64,000 nt of DNA from JAXLVB01 sp046329195 (GTDB lineage: Bacteria > Bacteroidota > Bacteroidia > Cytophagales > Spirosomataceae): positions 868,001 to 932,000 of the forward strand of contig JAXLVB010000001.1 of NCBI GenBank assembly GCA_046329195.1, in the 5' to 3' direction. The first letter of the stretch is position 1. Every line of letters starts with the position of its first letter. Below, one piece after another: positions 26,768 through 35,282 of the stretch. Under the pieces are notes generated by a model. That model was not told the origin of the DNA and did not search any database. It was given only the letters and a program-made list of their open reading frames with translations. The translations under genes were made by a program, and so were the position numbers.

Positions 26768-27715
26768 TTAATAGCCTCTTCGAAAGTTTACGACGCTTTC
26801 AAGTGGCTTGCCTTGTTCAAAACGATGGAGGTTATCAACAAAGAATAATACTTTATTTCGATTTTCGTCAGCAAAGCCTCCTGCTGAGTGTTGTGTGAGT
26901 AATACATTAGGCAGAATCCAAAACGGATGACCAGCAGGTAGAGGTTCTTGGTCTGTTACGTCTAAAACGGCTTCAAAAGTAGGTATAGTACTCAATAATT
27001 CTACTAGTGCCGCTTCATCAACAACCGAACCTCGACCTACATTAACAAACAGAGCCGTTGATTTCAAAAGCGATAACCTGTGTTTGGTCAGCAGCCCAAT
27101 GGTTTCGGATGTTTCGGGTAGGGTATTCACTACTATATCTACATGAGGTAATACGTGTTCTAATTGCTCGGTATTTCGGATGGTTCCGTTTGAAGAACTA
27201 CGACTCATTAGGTCTATTTTACAACCAAAGCCTTGCAACAAGGTGGCCAGTGTCGAACCAATTGTACCGGCACCCAAAATCAATACGTGTGCGTGAAGTA
27301 ATGTACGAAGGGTCGAACGAAGAGGCTTACCAGCCCAATGTTGGGTTGTTTGCCAACGAGCCAACACGTCAATACCTCGGTAACGTGCCAAAATTCCGGC
27401 CAAAGCGGTTTCGGCTACTGGTCTGCCAAAAAAACCATGAAGGTTGGTAACCACCAAGGCTGGGCTTGCTTCAAAGGTAAGTTCTTGATAAGGGTCTATA
27501 CCTGCCGAATGTAATTGAAGCCATCGTGCTTTGGCCGACTCATTTACCCAAGCTACGGGGGCATTGCCAAAAACAATCTCCGCTTCTAATAGAGCAGATT
27601 TTTTCTCGTTAGTACTGGTCAGTTCATCTTGAAACACGACTTCGTACTCAGACGCACTACTTTTAAGTAGTTGTTTATCAGAGGTGTTGAGTGCAAGTTG
27701 AACAAATATTTTCAT
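26768..27715 (-). CDS. D-2-hydroxyacid dehydrogenase (NAD(P)-binding)
   Basis: 315 residues. Nucleotide-binding loop ILGAGTIGSTLATLLQGFG, then NVGRGSVVDEAALV (Arg), DVTDQEPLPAGHPFW (Glu) and QHSAGG (His), the catalytic triad of this family. The catalytic residues are complete. Likely reduces a 2-keto acid such as glyoxylate, hydroxypyruvate or phenylpyruvate; the substrate is not readable. It lies 43 bases before the ribH start, same strand. Confidence 0.87.
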   Translation of the reverse strand: MKIFVQLALNTSDKQLLKSSASEYEVVFQDELTSTNEKKSALLEAEIVFGNAPVAWVNESAKARWLQLHSAGIDPYQELTFEASPALVVTNLHGFFGRPVAETALAGILARYRGIDVLARWQTTQHWAGKPLRSTLRTLLHAHVLILGAGTIGSTLATLLQGFGCKIDLMSRSSSNGTIRNTEQLEHVLPHVDIVVNTLPETSETIGLLTKHRLSLLKSTALFVNVGRGSVVDEAALVELLSTIPTFEAVLDVTDQEPLPAGHPFWILPNVLLTQHSAGGFADENRNKVLFFVDNLHRFEQGKPLESVVNFRRGY

Positions 27716-27757
27716 AAATCACAAACCAATCGGGGGAGTTTCATTACAAATAAGAGC

Positions 27758-28486
27758 TTATTCAACCCGAATAATATTGCTTTCAGGAATGAGCGTTTCA
27801 CCATTAAATTTCAAATAAAGCTGGGATAATACGATGACATCTTCGGTACAATAACGTTTTATTTTTTCTAAATCATGTTCTTTGTGATAAACTGTATTCA
27901 CATCTTCGCCCGACATTTCGGTTTTGAGTTGAGAAACACCAAACAGTGCTCCCAACAATTCGAGCGATGTGTAGTGTTTTTTATCGCCAAACTTCCAGAG
28001 TTCCAGGGTGTCTAAATGGTTGATTTCCCAAGGTTTCCTACCTTGTAGCTGAAGTGCCACAGGAATTTTTATATTGTTGACCAACATTCGGCGGCACAAG
28101 TAAGGGAAGTCAAACTCTTTGCCATTGTGAGCACACAAGGTTAGCTCACTTGAGCGATATTTCTTCTCAATCAGCTGTCTAAACTGTCCTAATAAATCTG
28201 CTTCGTCATGGCCATAGATGGTTTTTACTTTCAAAAAACGCTGGTCGTTTTCTTGATTAAAAAAACCCATTCCAATGGCGATAATCTTTCCAAACTCAGC
28301 ATAAATACCTGCTCGTCGAAAATACATTTCGGCATCGGTGAGGTCTTCTTCATTTTTTAGATAACTCGCCTTTTTTGACCAGAGCTTCTGCATACGCTCG
28401 TCTAACAACTCAAAGTCAGGAAAACACGACACCGTTTCGATATCAATAAATAACAGGTTTCGCTCTTTTTTAGATGGCTCACTCAT
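27758..28486 (-). CDS. Predicted 3'-5' exonuclease, PolB exonuclease-like (RNase H fold)
   Basis: 242 residues, no polymerase domain. The three exonuclease motifs of the DEDD superfamily are in order: LLFIDIETVSCFPDF (DxE), LCAHNGKEFDFPYLCRRM (NxxxFD), and KRYCTEDVIVLSQLYLKF (YxxxD). It resembles the family described as exonuclease domain of DNA polymerase B found as a stand-alone protein in Bacteroidota. Role in DNA repair or RNA turnover is inferred, not shown. Located between the dehydrogenase and a small protein of unknown function. Confidence 0.82.
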   Translation of the reverse strand: MSEPSKKERNLLFIDIETVSCFPDFELLDERMQKLWSKKASYLKNEEDLTDAEMYFRRAGIYAEFGKIIAIGMGFFNQENDQRFLKVKTIYGHDEADLLGQFRQLIEKKYRSSELTLCAHNGKEFDFPYLCRRMLVNNIKIPVALQLQGRKPWEINHLDTLELWKFGDKKHYTSLELLGALFGVSQLKTEMSGEDVNTVYHKEHDLEKIKRYCTEDVIVLSQLYLKFNGETLIPESNIIRVE

Positions 28487-28513
28487 AAGAATAGACAGCT
28501 AATGAACTCAAAG

Positions 28514-28921
28514 CTATTCGTGTAAAATACCCTCAAGTTCTAATTGATAAATAGGAATGAGATTTTTGTCGGTAATACTATCCGGGACGAATATAAATTT
28601 TTTGTCGTAAATCTGATTGTCAATAAAATAACTCACCCAGTATTCGTTGGTTAGGTGAAAAACTTCTTCTGTAATCGGTTCTATTATTTGATGACTTTCT
28701 GGCAAAATTTCGGTGAAATAATGACGTAAAGTAGAAGTTTTTTTGGCATTTTCGTCCTTATCAAAGCCATAGCCCGTTGAGGTGACAAATACATTAGCGA
28801 TGGCAACCTTATTTCGGTTGATAAGTACTACTTGCCATTCGGGTTGATTAATTTCATTGATTTTGCGTACAATGGCCACTTTTATGCCTTCTACAGGCAA
28901 AAACGAAATGTCTTTTTTCAT
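28514..28921 (-). CDS. Conserved-looking small protein of unknown function
   Basis: 135 residues from the ATG at 28921, which starts MKKDISFLPVEGIKVAIV. The longer frame to 29014 would overlap lipB and begins with an unlikely hydrophobic stretch. Soluble, mixed alpha/beta sequence with no cysteine cluster, no signal peptide and no catalytic motif that I recognise. It lies directly downstream of lipB (31 bases) and upstream of the exonuclease gene (28 bases), so co-transcription with both is likely. Confidence 0.6.
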   Translation of the reverse strand: MKKDISFLPVEGIKVAIVRKINEINQPEWQVVLINRNKVAIANVFVTSTGYGFDKDENAKKTSTLRHYFTEILPESHQIIEPITEEVFHLTNEYWVSYFIDNQIYDKKFIFVPDSITDKNLIPIYQLELEGILHE

Positions 28922-28952
28922 GATAATTCGTAAACTGTTTTCAGTAAGGTAG

Positions 28953-29708
28953 TTAATCAACAACCATAAGTTGAGAAAAATCAGGAGCAGGTTGCTCCAC
29001 CAATTGCATTTCAAAAAGCTGAGACAGGTGTTGAAGCATTCGTAGCGAAACTTCTTGGAACGAAAGCGGGTACCCTAGTTCTCTTTCGAGAGAGGTGACG
29101 GCTTTGTCTTCAATCCCGCAGGGAACAATATGACTAAAATACCCCAAATTGGTATTTACATTGAGGGCAAACCCGTGCATGGTAACCCAACGGCTTGATT
29201 TAACACCCATCGCACAGATTTTCCGAGGATTTCGCTGAGCAATAAAATCGAGCCATACGCCCGTAAGCCCGTCAATTCTACCCGCCTCGATTCCATAATC
29301 AGCACAAGTCAAAATAACGGCCTCTTCGAGTAAGCGCATGTAGCGATGAATATCTGTAAAAAAATTATCAAGGTCTAAAATCGGATAACCTACCAATTGC
29401 CCCGGCCCATGATAGGTGATGTCGCCACCACGGTTGATTTTGTAATACTCGGCCTCCAATTCGTCTAACTGATGCTGGTCGGCCAACAAATGTTCTGGCT
29501 TGCCGCTTTTGCCTAATGTAAACACATGCGAATGCTGGCAAAACAATAAATAGTTGTGGGTAGGTACTTGGTCGGGCTCAGGCAATGACCGATTCTTCAT
29601 CTTCAGGGCAATGGTATCGGCCAAGAGACGCTCCTGGTAGTCCCAACAAGCTTTGTAGTCAACAAGACCAAGGTCTTGAAAAAACACCGTTTTGTTTTGG
29701 ATAGACAT
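28953..29708 (-). CDS. lipB: Lipoyl(octanoyl) transferase LipB
   Basis: 251 residues. Moves octanoyl from acyl carrier protein to lipoyl domains. The family motifs are visible: RGGDITYHGPGQLVGYPILDL, then AMGVKSSRWVTMHGFALNVN with the catalytic lysine, and the catalytic cysteine in IVPCGI. The N-terminal part is a little longer than in E. coli LipB. lipA is not in the window. Two tandem -7-like elements lie just upstream (29732-29747). Confidence 0.95.
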   Translation of the reverse strand: MSIQNKTVFFQDLGLVDYKACWDYQERLLADTIALKMKNRSLPEPDQVPTHNYLLFCQHSHVFTLGKSGKPEHLLADQHQLDELEAEYYKINRGGDITYHGPGQLVGYPILDLDNFFTDIHRYMRLLEEAVILTCADYGIEAGRIDGLTGVWLDFIAQRNPRKICAMGVKSSRWVTMHGFALNVNTNLGYFSHIVPCGIEDKAVTSLERELGYPLSFQEVSLRMLQHLSQLFEMQLVEQPAPDFSQLMVVD

Positions 29709-29731
29709 AGTGGGTCGTCAAACTTGTACTT

Positions 29732-29747
29732 CAAACATACAAACATA
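29732..29747 (-). promoter_or_regulatory. Two tandem -7-like promoter elements before lipB
   Basis: On the minus strand TATGTTTG occurs twice back to back (29740-29747 and 29732-29739), each matching TAnnTTTG. No TTG was found at the expected -33 distance, so this is suggestive only. Confidence 0.35.
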
Positions 29748-29770
29748 GTGCTGATTTAGTTCTCTTATAC

Positions 29771-29802
29771 ACCAAAGCCCAACGCTGAGGTTGGGCTTTG
29801 GT
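29771..29802 (-). terminator. 13-bp hairpin downstream of mscL
   Basis: ACCAAAGCCCAAC (29771-29783), loop GCTGAG, GTTGGGCTTTGGT (29790-29802). Perfect stem 18 bases past the mscL stop; no T run follows on the minus strand, so it may act with a factor or protect the 3' end. Confidence 0.6.
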
Positions 29803-29820
29803 ACAAATCATCAAGCAAGA

Positions 29821-30135
29821 CTATGCTTTTTCGTCGGTTTTCTTTTCAGACAGGCTCGCTTTGTTGGCAGCTTTTACCACCAAGAAAATCACATAAGCCA
29901 CTATTAAGAAATCTACTACAGTCTGAATAAAATTACCATACTTGATGTGCGCTTGGCCAACGGTAATTTCGAGACTTTTGAAATCAACACCTTGTAGGAG
30001 CGCACCAATGACTGGCATGATGATGTCATCTACAAAGGAAGCCACGATTTTGCCAAACGCTGCTCCGATGATAACACCTACGGCGAGGTCGAGCACATTG
30101 CCCTGAGCAATAAACTTTCTGAATTCTGAGAACAT
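29821..30135 (-). CDS. mscL: Large-conductance mechanosensitive channel MscL
   Basis: 104 residues from the ATG at 30135. Tension-gated pore that releases solutes at osmotic downshock. The N-terminal amphipathic helix and first membrane helix FSEFRKFIAQGNVLDLAVGVIIGAAFG and KIVASFVDDIIMPVIG are typical; the second helix is VVDFLIVAYVIFLVVKAANK. It is at the short end of the family (usually 100-150). Lies 24 bases downstream of the DUF3078 gene, same strand. Confidence 0.95.
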   Translation of the reverse strand: MFSEFRKFIAQGNVLDLAVGVIIGAAFGKIVASFVDDIIMPVIGALLQGVDFKSLEITVGQAHIKYGNFIQTVVDFLIVAYVIFLVVKAANKASLSEKKTDEKA

Positions 30136-30159
30136 GGTAGTTATGGTTAGAGAAAACAA

Positions 30160-31047
30160 TTAAAAATTATAGGCAAAACCCAATGAAAGCGCTTGGTTTA
30201 CTTGGGTTTGGTAGCTTTGGTCTTGGTCATACACTAAAATCAACCCTGCTGTTGCACTCATATATTTGTTGATTTTGGCAGACAAAAGCGCATCTAAGCG
30301 TACATCGCTGGCTGCTAAGTCAGTATAAGTAGTGTACATCAAATAACGCAATTTCAAATTAACATTTTGAGCAATGTTTTTATCAAAATTAGCTACTATT
30401 TGCATTAATGCTACTTCATTCCGAACGGTTTTTCCGACGGTAACACCATAATTTTTAGGAAAATTTTTGTATAGGTCCTTGTCGGCCACAACGGTCTGGC
30501 GAATGGCTCCTGGTGCAAACTGCACAAAGAAAAAAGGTACAGGACGGTATTCAAGACCAATGGCTTCGGTCAGGAAAGCTGGTGAAAACAAACCTGAGAT
30601 TTTGTTGCGGTTTTCGATACCGTTAACAGTGGTATATTCAAAACCATCGGCAAACTGAGACAGGAAATTGAATGAACCGAAGAGATTCCACTTTGACGAC
30701 AGCCGACGAGCATATTTAGAATCAAAGAAAATTCGGTCAATGCTCTTGCGAGTACCTTGACCAGCGGCTTTTACCACACCAAATTGTGACTGGAAGTCGT
30801 TGGTCCAGAGGTTACGACCCCAGGCTTTTTCGCTTTTAGCATTCAGAAAAATCCCAAAGGCAATGGAGTTGACACCTCCACCAGCCCAATTAGAGCTGAA
30901 CGAGGCTTGATTAAAATTAGCTCCAAACTGACCAGATTTTACAAAATACGTAGTGTCTTTAACACTTTTTTTGGCAGTAAATGGGTCTTGTGCCCACCCA
31001 TGCGTCATTCCTAATACACCTAGGGCAAAGAGAAGAATTTTCTTCAT
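30160..31047 (-). CDS. DUF3078 family outer-membrane-type protein
   Basis: 295 residues. Signal peptide MKKILLFALGVLGMTHGWAQ, then the family's hallmark near the N-terminus: KSGQFGANFNQASFSSNWAGGGVNSI. The rest alternates aromatic and polar residues and ends with a terminal phenylalanine (SLGFAYNF), as expected for an outer-membrane beta-barrel. Function of the family is unknown. The ATG at 31047 is chosen since the longer frame has 32 unlikely leading residues. Confidence 0.82.
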   Translation of the reverse strand: MKKILLFALGVLGMTHGWAQDPFTAKKSVKDTTYFVKSGQFGANFNQASFSSNWAGGGVNSIAFGIFLNAKSEKAWGRNLWTNDFQSQFGVVKAAGQGTRKSIDRIFFDSKYARRLSSKWNLFGSFNFLSQFADGFEYTTVNGIENRNKISGLFSPAFLTEAIGLEYRPVPFFFVQFAPGAIRQTVVADKDLYKNFPKNYGVTVGKTVRNEVALMQIVANFDKNIAQNVNLKLRYLMYTTYTDLAASDVRLDALLSAKINKYMSATAGLILVYDQDQSYQTQVNQALSLGFAYNF

Positions 31048-31252
31048 ACGAGATTGTTTGATATGGATTTGAAATAAAAGATTCTTGCTGAATCTAATCA
31101 GAACTAAAAGGATGTTATGCAGCAATGCTGATAACCACATCAAAAAAACAAGTACGGACTTGGCTGCTTGTAGGTTGTACTAGCATACCAGACTAGCAGT
31201 GTACTGCACACCTAATGAGCAAAAGCTTGTGTAGTAGTTACGGCAAATACGA

Positions 31253-31870
31253 CTACTTATCTAGAAAATCTTGCATGAATGCCACCATCTTGCCAATTAG
31301 AATTGCCCAGAAAATAAAGTTTTCTAAGTAAAGTTTCCGAACTTTTTCTTTGGCTCGTTTTAATCGCATTTTTACGGCACTTTCGGTCACCCCTAGCACG
31401 TCAGCTATGTCTTTGATACTCAAGTCTTCTTGGTATTTCATCAACAAAATAGCTCGTTCATCGGGCGAAACCTCCCGTAGCGTATCCCTGAGGCGTTGGG
31501 CTTCTATTTCTTTTAAATCGCTATCGTCGGAGTCGTCTATGCTATCGAAATTATCGTCTAATTCAACTTCTTGCACTTTTTTGGCAGTTCTGACCTTATC
31601 TACACAAAAATTGTAGGTAATTGAATACAACCAAGTCGAGAACTTAGCGTGCTCCTTATAGCTATTAAGCGAAAGAACCAACTTCAAGAAAATGTCATGT
31701 GTGAAATCTTCAGCTTTGGCAGGATCTTTCACAAACGACAGGCATTTTCGATATACCTTATCGGCATAGCGATCATACAGATATTCAAAGTAAACGTCTT
31801 TGTTCGTTTCGATAAAGAGCTTTACTAACTCTTCGTCGGACAAATTTCTCATGTAGGTGGTACTTGCCAT
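31253..31870 (-). CDS. ECF-type RNA polymerase sigma factor
   Basis: 205 residues. Region 2 (YLYDRYADKVYRKCLSFVKD, then DFTHDIFLKLVLSL and FSTWLYSITYNFCVDKVR) recognises the -10 element; region 4 (LREVSPDERAILLMKYQEDL, IKDIADVLGVTESAVKMRLK) contacts -35. An acidic linker (DDNFDSIDDSDDSD) lies between them. After region 4 there is a hydrophobic tail, FIFWAILIGKMVAFM, not required for the fold. No anti-sigma gene is adjacent. Target genes cannot be inferred. Confidence 0.92.
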   Translation of the reverse strand: MASTTYMRNLSDEELVKLFIETNKDVYFEYLYDRYADKVYRKCLSFVKDPAKAEDFTHDIFLKLVLSLNSYKEHAKFSTWLYSITYNFCVDKVRTAKKVQEVELDDNFDSIDDSDDSDLKEIEAQRLRDTLREVSPDERAILLMKYQEDLSIKDIADVLGVTESAVKMRLKRAKEKVRKLYLENFIFWAILIGKMVAFMQDFLDK

Positions 31871-31970
31871 ATCAAGACTCGTTCACCCGCCAAAAGTCAC
31901 AAACTAGCGAATATTTTTGTTGAAATATAATAGAACTACTTGAAATACAGCAAAAAAAGTGCCGTTTCTG

Positions 31971-32750
31971 TTAGTTCGATTCAATCCATAAAGGTTTTTC
32001 TTGTTCAATCTCCCTTCTAACTATTTCTATGATTTCTTCTACAGTCATTTCAGGGTCAAATTGAATGGGTTTTTTAAAGTGAACAGATAAGATGGTATTA
32101 CGTTTTTTTAGGAGGAGGCCCTTTTTGTCGAATGCTCGACGAAAACCATTAATCACTACGGGTACTACAATTGGGTTGCTATGTTTAATAACATGAGCGG
32201 TGCCTTTGCGCACGGGTGCATAAGGGCTGGTAGTTCCTTGCGGAAAACTCACTACCCAGCCATCTGACAGCCCTTTTTCGATTTTTTCGAGTGCCGAAGT
32301 ATCTACTTCTCTCTGAACGTTCTGACCTTTGGCACGCCAAGAGCGTTGTACCGTAATAGCACCTGCTTGCGAAAAAATCCGTGGAATCAACCCACTCTCT
32401 TTCATGGTTTCGCTGGCAGCAACATAATAATTTCGGGCCCGAGGAGCCAGTAGATAAATCGGAAAACCGATAGTGTTCTGAAAACCCCATTTCAAGCTAC
32501 AAAAAATCTGATATAAGCAAATTACATCGGCAAAATAGGTCTGATGGTTAGACAGAAACAAGACCCGATTCCGAGGTAGCCCCTTCAAATGTTCAGTGCC
32601 TGTAATGTGAGTTTTGTTGGTCCACATAAAACGTGCATAGGTCAGCGCACCCAACGTAGCTATCAAAATACGTTTTACAAATACGGAATTTCCGAACGGG
32701 TCTCGTTCAAAAAAACCAAAAACATCTAACATTAGTAAATAACGCTTCAT
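31971..32750 (-). CDS. 1-acyl-sn-glycerol-3-phosphate acyltransferase-like (PlsC family)
   Basis: 259 residues. Acyltransferase motif I LFLSNHQTYFADV contains the catalytic H-x4-D, and motif III region reads SFPQGTTSPY in place of the more usual FPEGTRS. N-terminal region has a possible membrane-associated segment. Probably acylates lysophosphatidic acid or a related lipid. Single gene, followed by a 100-base gap to the sigma factor gene. Confidence 0.85.
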   Translation of the reverse strand: MKRYLLMLDVFGFFERDPFGNSVFVKRILIATLGALTYARFMWTNKTHITGTEHLKGLPRNRVLFLSNHQTYFADVICLYQIFCSLKWGFQNTIGFPIYLLAPRARNYYVAASETMKESGLIPRIFSQAGAITVQRSWRAKGQNVQREVDTSALEKIEKGLSDGWVVSFPQGTTSPYAPVRKGTAHVIKHSNPIVVPVVINGFRRAFDKKGLLLKKRNTILSVHFKKPIQFDPEMTVEEIIEIVRREIEQEKPLWIESN

Positions 32751-33038
32751 AGCTTAGGATAACCTCCCTTCAGACCGATTCTGAACAAAAATACGTTTTT
32801 ATGTAAATGAAACAAGAAATCAAGCGGATAAAATACAAATAATAACAACTATTCGACATCCAAAATCGTTAATGAATGGTAAGTTTTATGGGTTATGACA
32901 ACTAACCCATGACATACCGAACGCTCGTTTTGAGAGCAATACGCTTCAAAATGAGTCAACAACACCTACTCAATCAACCTTATTTAGTCTCAAAATGCTC
33001 TTTTTGGAGCAATTCACGTATCCATTTTTCAAAAACTA
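32751..33038. other. 288-base intergenic region with three inverted repeats
   Basis: Divergent genes on both sides. Inverted repeats: ATGGGTTA (32888-32895) with TAACCCAT (32903-32910); CTCGTTTTGA (32924-32933) with TCAAAATGAG (32946-32955, one G-T); TGCTC (32996-33000) with GAGCA (33007-33011). No gene seen; function unknown. Confidence 0.5.
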
Positions 33039-34100
33039 ATGAGAGTTATTCTTTTACTGGGCCTTATTAGCCTTTCGGCCTGTAGTAGCTGGAAACCACC
33101 AGTACTGACTACTTCTTTTTCGGATCAACAAATTCCGCCAGTTCCTAATTATGCCAACGAAAACACTTGGGCGGCTTTACCAACTAAAACCGACGACGCC
33201 GACCGTGTGCCAATCAACTCACCGTTTCAAGATGGTCAGGCTACAGCCCAAGCCGATGTATTTTTTATACACCCAACCATTTTTGTAAAAGAACCTAAAA
33301 ACCAATATGTCTGGAATGCCGATGTCAATGACAGTATGTTGAATCAAGAAACGGATGAGTCCACTATTTTGAATCAGGCTTCGGTATTTAATGGGGCTTG
33401 TAGAGTATATGCTCCTCGGTATCGGCAGGCACATATCTATGCTTTCTATACCAACGACAAGGCTTCGGCCAAGCAAGCTTTTGATATAGCGTATGCCGAT
33501 GTAAAGGCGGCGTTTGAGTACTATTTGGCTCATTTTAATCAAGGCCGGCCTATTGTGATAGCGTCACATAGCCAAGGTACGGTTCATGCACGCCGCTTGA
33601 TGAAGGAATTTTTTGATGGCAAACCCTTGCAACAGCGCTTGGTGGCAGCCTACCTGATTGGCATTGCTACCCCAGCAGATGCTTTTGAGCATATTAAGAC
33701 CATCAGCAAACTAGGTGAAGTAGGTACTTGGACAAGCTGGAATACCTACGCCCGCAATTATACCCCTGAGCATTATACTGACGGACTCAACAAAGCCGTT
33801 TGTACGAATCCGTTGCTGTGGAACTCTTCAGAAGAATTTGCAACAAAAGAACTAAACAAAGGTGGCGTAGGATTGAAGTTTAAGTTTGTGAAAAAGTTTT
33901 CGGACGCACAAGTTCATCAAGGAATGCTTTGGATAAATAAACCATACGTAACGGGCAGAATTTTTGTCAATACGAAAGTCTGGCATCGAGCTGATATAAA
34001 TTTGTTCTATGCGAATATTAGAGAAAATGTAGATTTGCAGGTGAAAAACTTTTTGAGAAGCCAGCCCGCTGTTGAAGCAGCCGGCTCAAAAAACGAATAG
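33039..34100 (+). CDS. DUF3089 family lipoprotein (alpha/beta-hydrolase-like)
   Basis: 353 residues. Lipoprotein signal with lipobox LSAC at about residue 15. The DUF3089 core contains ADVFFIHPTIFV, a conserved ACRVYAPRYRQAHIYAFY, and the nucleophile elbow IASHSQGTVHARRL (Ser in S-x-S-x-G context). The family looks like an alpha/beta hydrolase and is often annotated as lipase or esterase, but the substrate is unknown. Followed three bases later by the mannose-1-phosphate guanylyltransferase gene, so the two are co-transcribed. Confidence 0.82.
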   Translation: MRVILLLGLISLSACSSWKPPVLTTSFSDQQIPPVPNYANENTWAALPTKTDDADRVPINSPFQDGQATAQADVFFIHPTIFVKEPKNQYVWNADVNDSMLNQETDESTILNQASVFNGACRVYAPRYRQAHIYAFYTNDKASAKQAFDIAYADVKAAFEYYLAHFNQGRPIVIASHSQGTVHARRLMKEFFDGKPLQQRLVAAYLIGIATPADAFEHIKTISKLGEVGTWTSWNTYARNYTPEHYTDGLNKAVCTNPLLWNSSEEFATKELNKGGVGLKFKFVKKFSDAQVHQGMLWINKPYVTGRIFVNTKVWHRADINLFYANIRENVDLQVKNFLRSQPAVEAAGSKNE

Positions 34101-34103
34101 ACC

Positions 34104-35171
34104 ATGCAAAATAACTATGCAGTCATTATGGCAGGAGGGGTCGGAACACGGTTTTGGCCCTTTAGTCGTACTAATAATCCCAAGCAGTTCCACGATGTTT
34201 TGGGAACTGGAAAAACACTTCTTCAACAAACAGCCGAACGATTTCAGGGAATTTGTCCTCTTGAAAATATCTACGTAGTAACCAGCGAAGAATATGGAGA
34301 TTTGGTAAAAAAACAATTGCCGTTTTTGAGTGAAGACCAAATCTTGAAAGAACCAGTACGACGTAACACAGCACCGTGTGTGGCCTATGCTTGTTACAAG
34401 ATTGCTTCTAAAAATCCGTTGGCCAATGTGGTGGTGGCTCCATCTGACCACATTATGTTGAAAGAGCATATTTTCAGCGAAACGCTCAAGATAGCCTTAT
34501 CGGCTACTCGTCAAGATGATATTTTAGTAACCTTAGGAATCAATCCAAGCCGCCCCGACACGGGTTATGGGTACATCCAGTTTATTCCAGACAAAATGAT
34601 GCTCAAAAAGGTGAAAACATTCACCGAAAAACCCAAACTCGAAATCGCTCAGAAATTTCTAGAAAGTGGTGATTTTGTGTGGAATGCAGGAATTTTTATT
34701 TGGAATGTCAAGTCCATTATTCATGCCTTTGAAACGTTTTTACCTGAAATGGCCGAGGTCTTTGCCGAAGGAAACAGCCTCTACTATACTCCGCAAGAAA
34801 CAGCCTTTGTATCTAAAGCTTACTCGCTGTGCAAAAGCATTTCGATAGACAATGGTGTGATGGAAAGAGCTCAAAACGTACACGTGTTGCTTAGTGACTT
34901 TGGCTGGTCAGACCTCGGCACGTGGAAGTCGTTGTACGAAGTATCGGAAAAAGACTACAACCAAAACGTGATAGATGGCAATGTGATGCTCTACGATTCG
35001 CAGAATAGTATTATCAAAACTCCCAAAGACCGCTTGGTTGTGGTGCAAGGACTGGATGGCTTTATTGTAGCCGAATACGACAACGTGCTATTGATTTGCC
35101 GAAAAGACGAAGAGCAGCGAGTGAAGGACTTCGTAGCCGAAGCCAAGTACAGGGGCACAGAGTATATCTAA
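34104..35171 (+). CDS. Mannose-1-phosphate guanylyltransferase
   Basis: 355 residues. Forms GDP-mannose from mannose 1-phosphate and GTP for surface polysaccharide. The nucleotidyltransferase signature VIMAGGVGTRFWPFSRTNNPKQF is complete, followed by VVAPSDHIM, VTLGINPSRPDTGYGYIQF and FTEKP (ManC-type residues). It has no C-terminal phosphomannose isomerase domain, so it is the short monofunctional form. Other sugar genes are not adjacent. The DUF3089 lipoprotein gene precedes it by three bases. Confidence 0.93.
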   Translation: MQNNYAVIMAGGVGTRFWPFSRTNNPKQFHDVLGTGKTLLQQTAERFQGICPLENIYVVTSEEYGDLVKKQLPFLSEDQILKEPVRRNTAPCVAYACYKIASKNPLANVVVAPSDHIMLKEHIFSETLKIALSATRQDDILVTLGINPSRPDTGYGYIQFIPDKMMLKKVKTFTEKPKLEIAQKFLESGDFVWNAGIFIWNVKSIIHAFETFLPEMAEVFAEGNSLYYTPQETAFVSKAYSLCKSISIDNGVMERAQNVHVLLSDFGWSDLGTWKSLYEVSEKDYNQNVIDGNVMLYDSQNSIIKTPKDRLVVVQGLDGFIVAEYDNVLLICRKDEEQRVKDFVAEAKYRGTEYI

Positions 35172-35179
35172 AATCCCTT

Positions 35180-35219
35180 TGCGTCATTGCCTGAAAACGT
35201 AATCTCATGCAATGACGCA
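35180..35219 (+). other. Inverted repeat upstream of purM
   Basis: TGCGTCATTGC (35180-35190), 18-base loop, GCAATGACGCA (35209-35219). Perfect 11-bp stem between the guanylyltransferase stop and purM, not followed by a T run. It could be a protein-binding operator or an RNA processing or attenuation element. Confidence 0.5.
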
Positions 35220-35251
35220 TAAGTTCGTAAGGCGCAAAGATGAAAATTCCG

Positions 35252-35259
35252 TACTTTTG
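35252..35259 (+). promoter_or_regulatory. Possible -7 promoter element of purM
   Basis: TACTTTTG then C, matching TAnnTTTG, 23 bases before the chosen purM start. The -33 TTG is not obvious. Confidence 0.45.
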
Positions 35260-35282
35260 CAGGCAACTTGTCACCAACCTAC

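Noticed and set aside
26625..26770. FMN riboswitch upstream of ribH
   Set aside because: No RFN-element consensus seen, and only 43 bases separate ribH from the previous gene.
28922..29014. N-terminal extension of the small protein gene at 28.5 kb
   Set aside because: Would overlap lipB and adds an implausible leading sequence; ATG at 28921 fits better.
31144..31252. Short repeats in the gap before the sigma factor gene considered as a tRNA or small RNA
   Set aside because: No cloverleaf and no conserved T loop.
32185..32490. 101-codon frame on the same strand as the acyltransferase
   Set aside because: Out-of-frame shadow of the acyltransferase gene, which has catalytic motifs.
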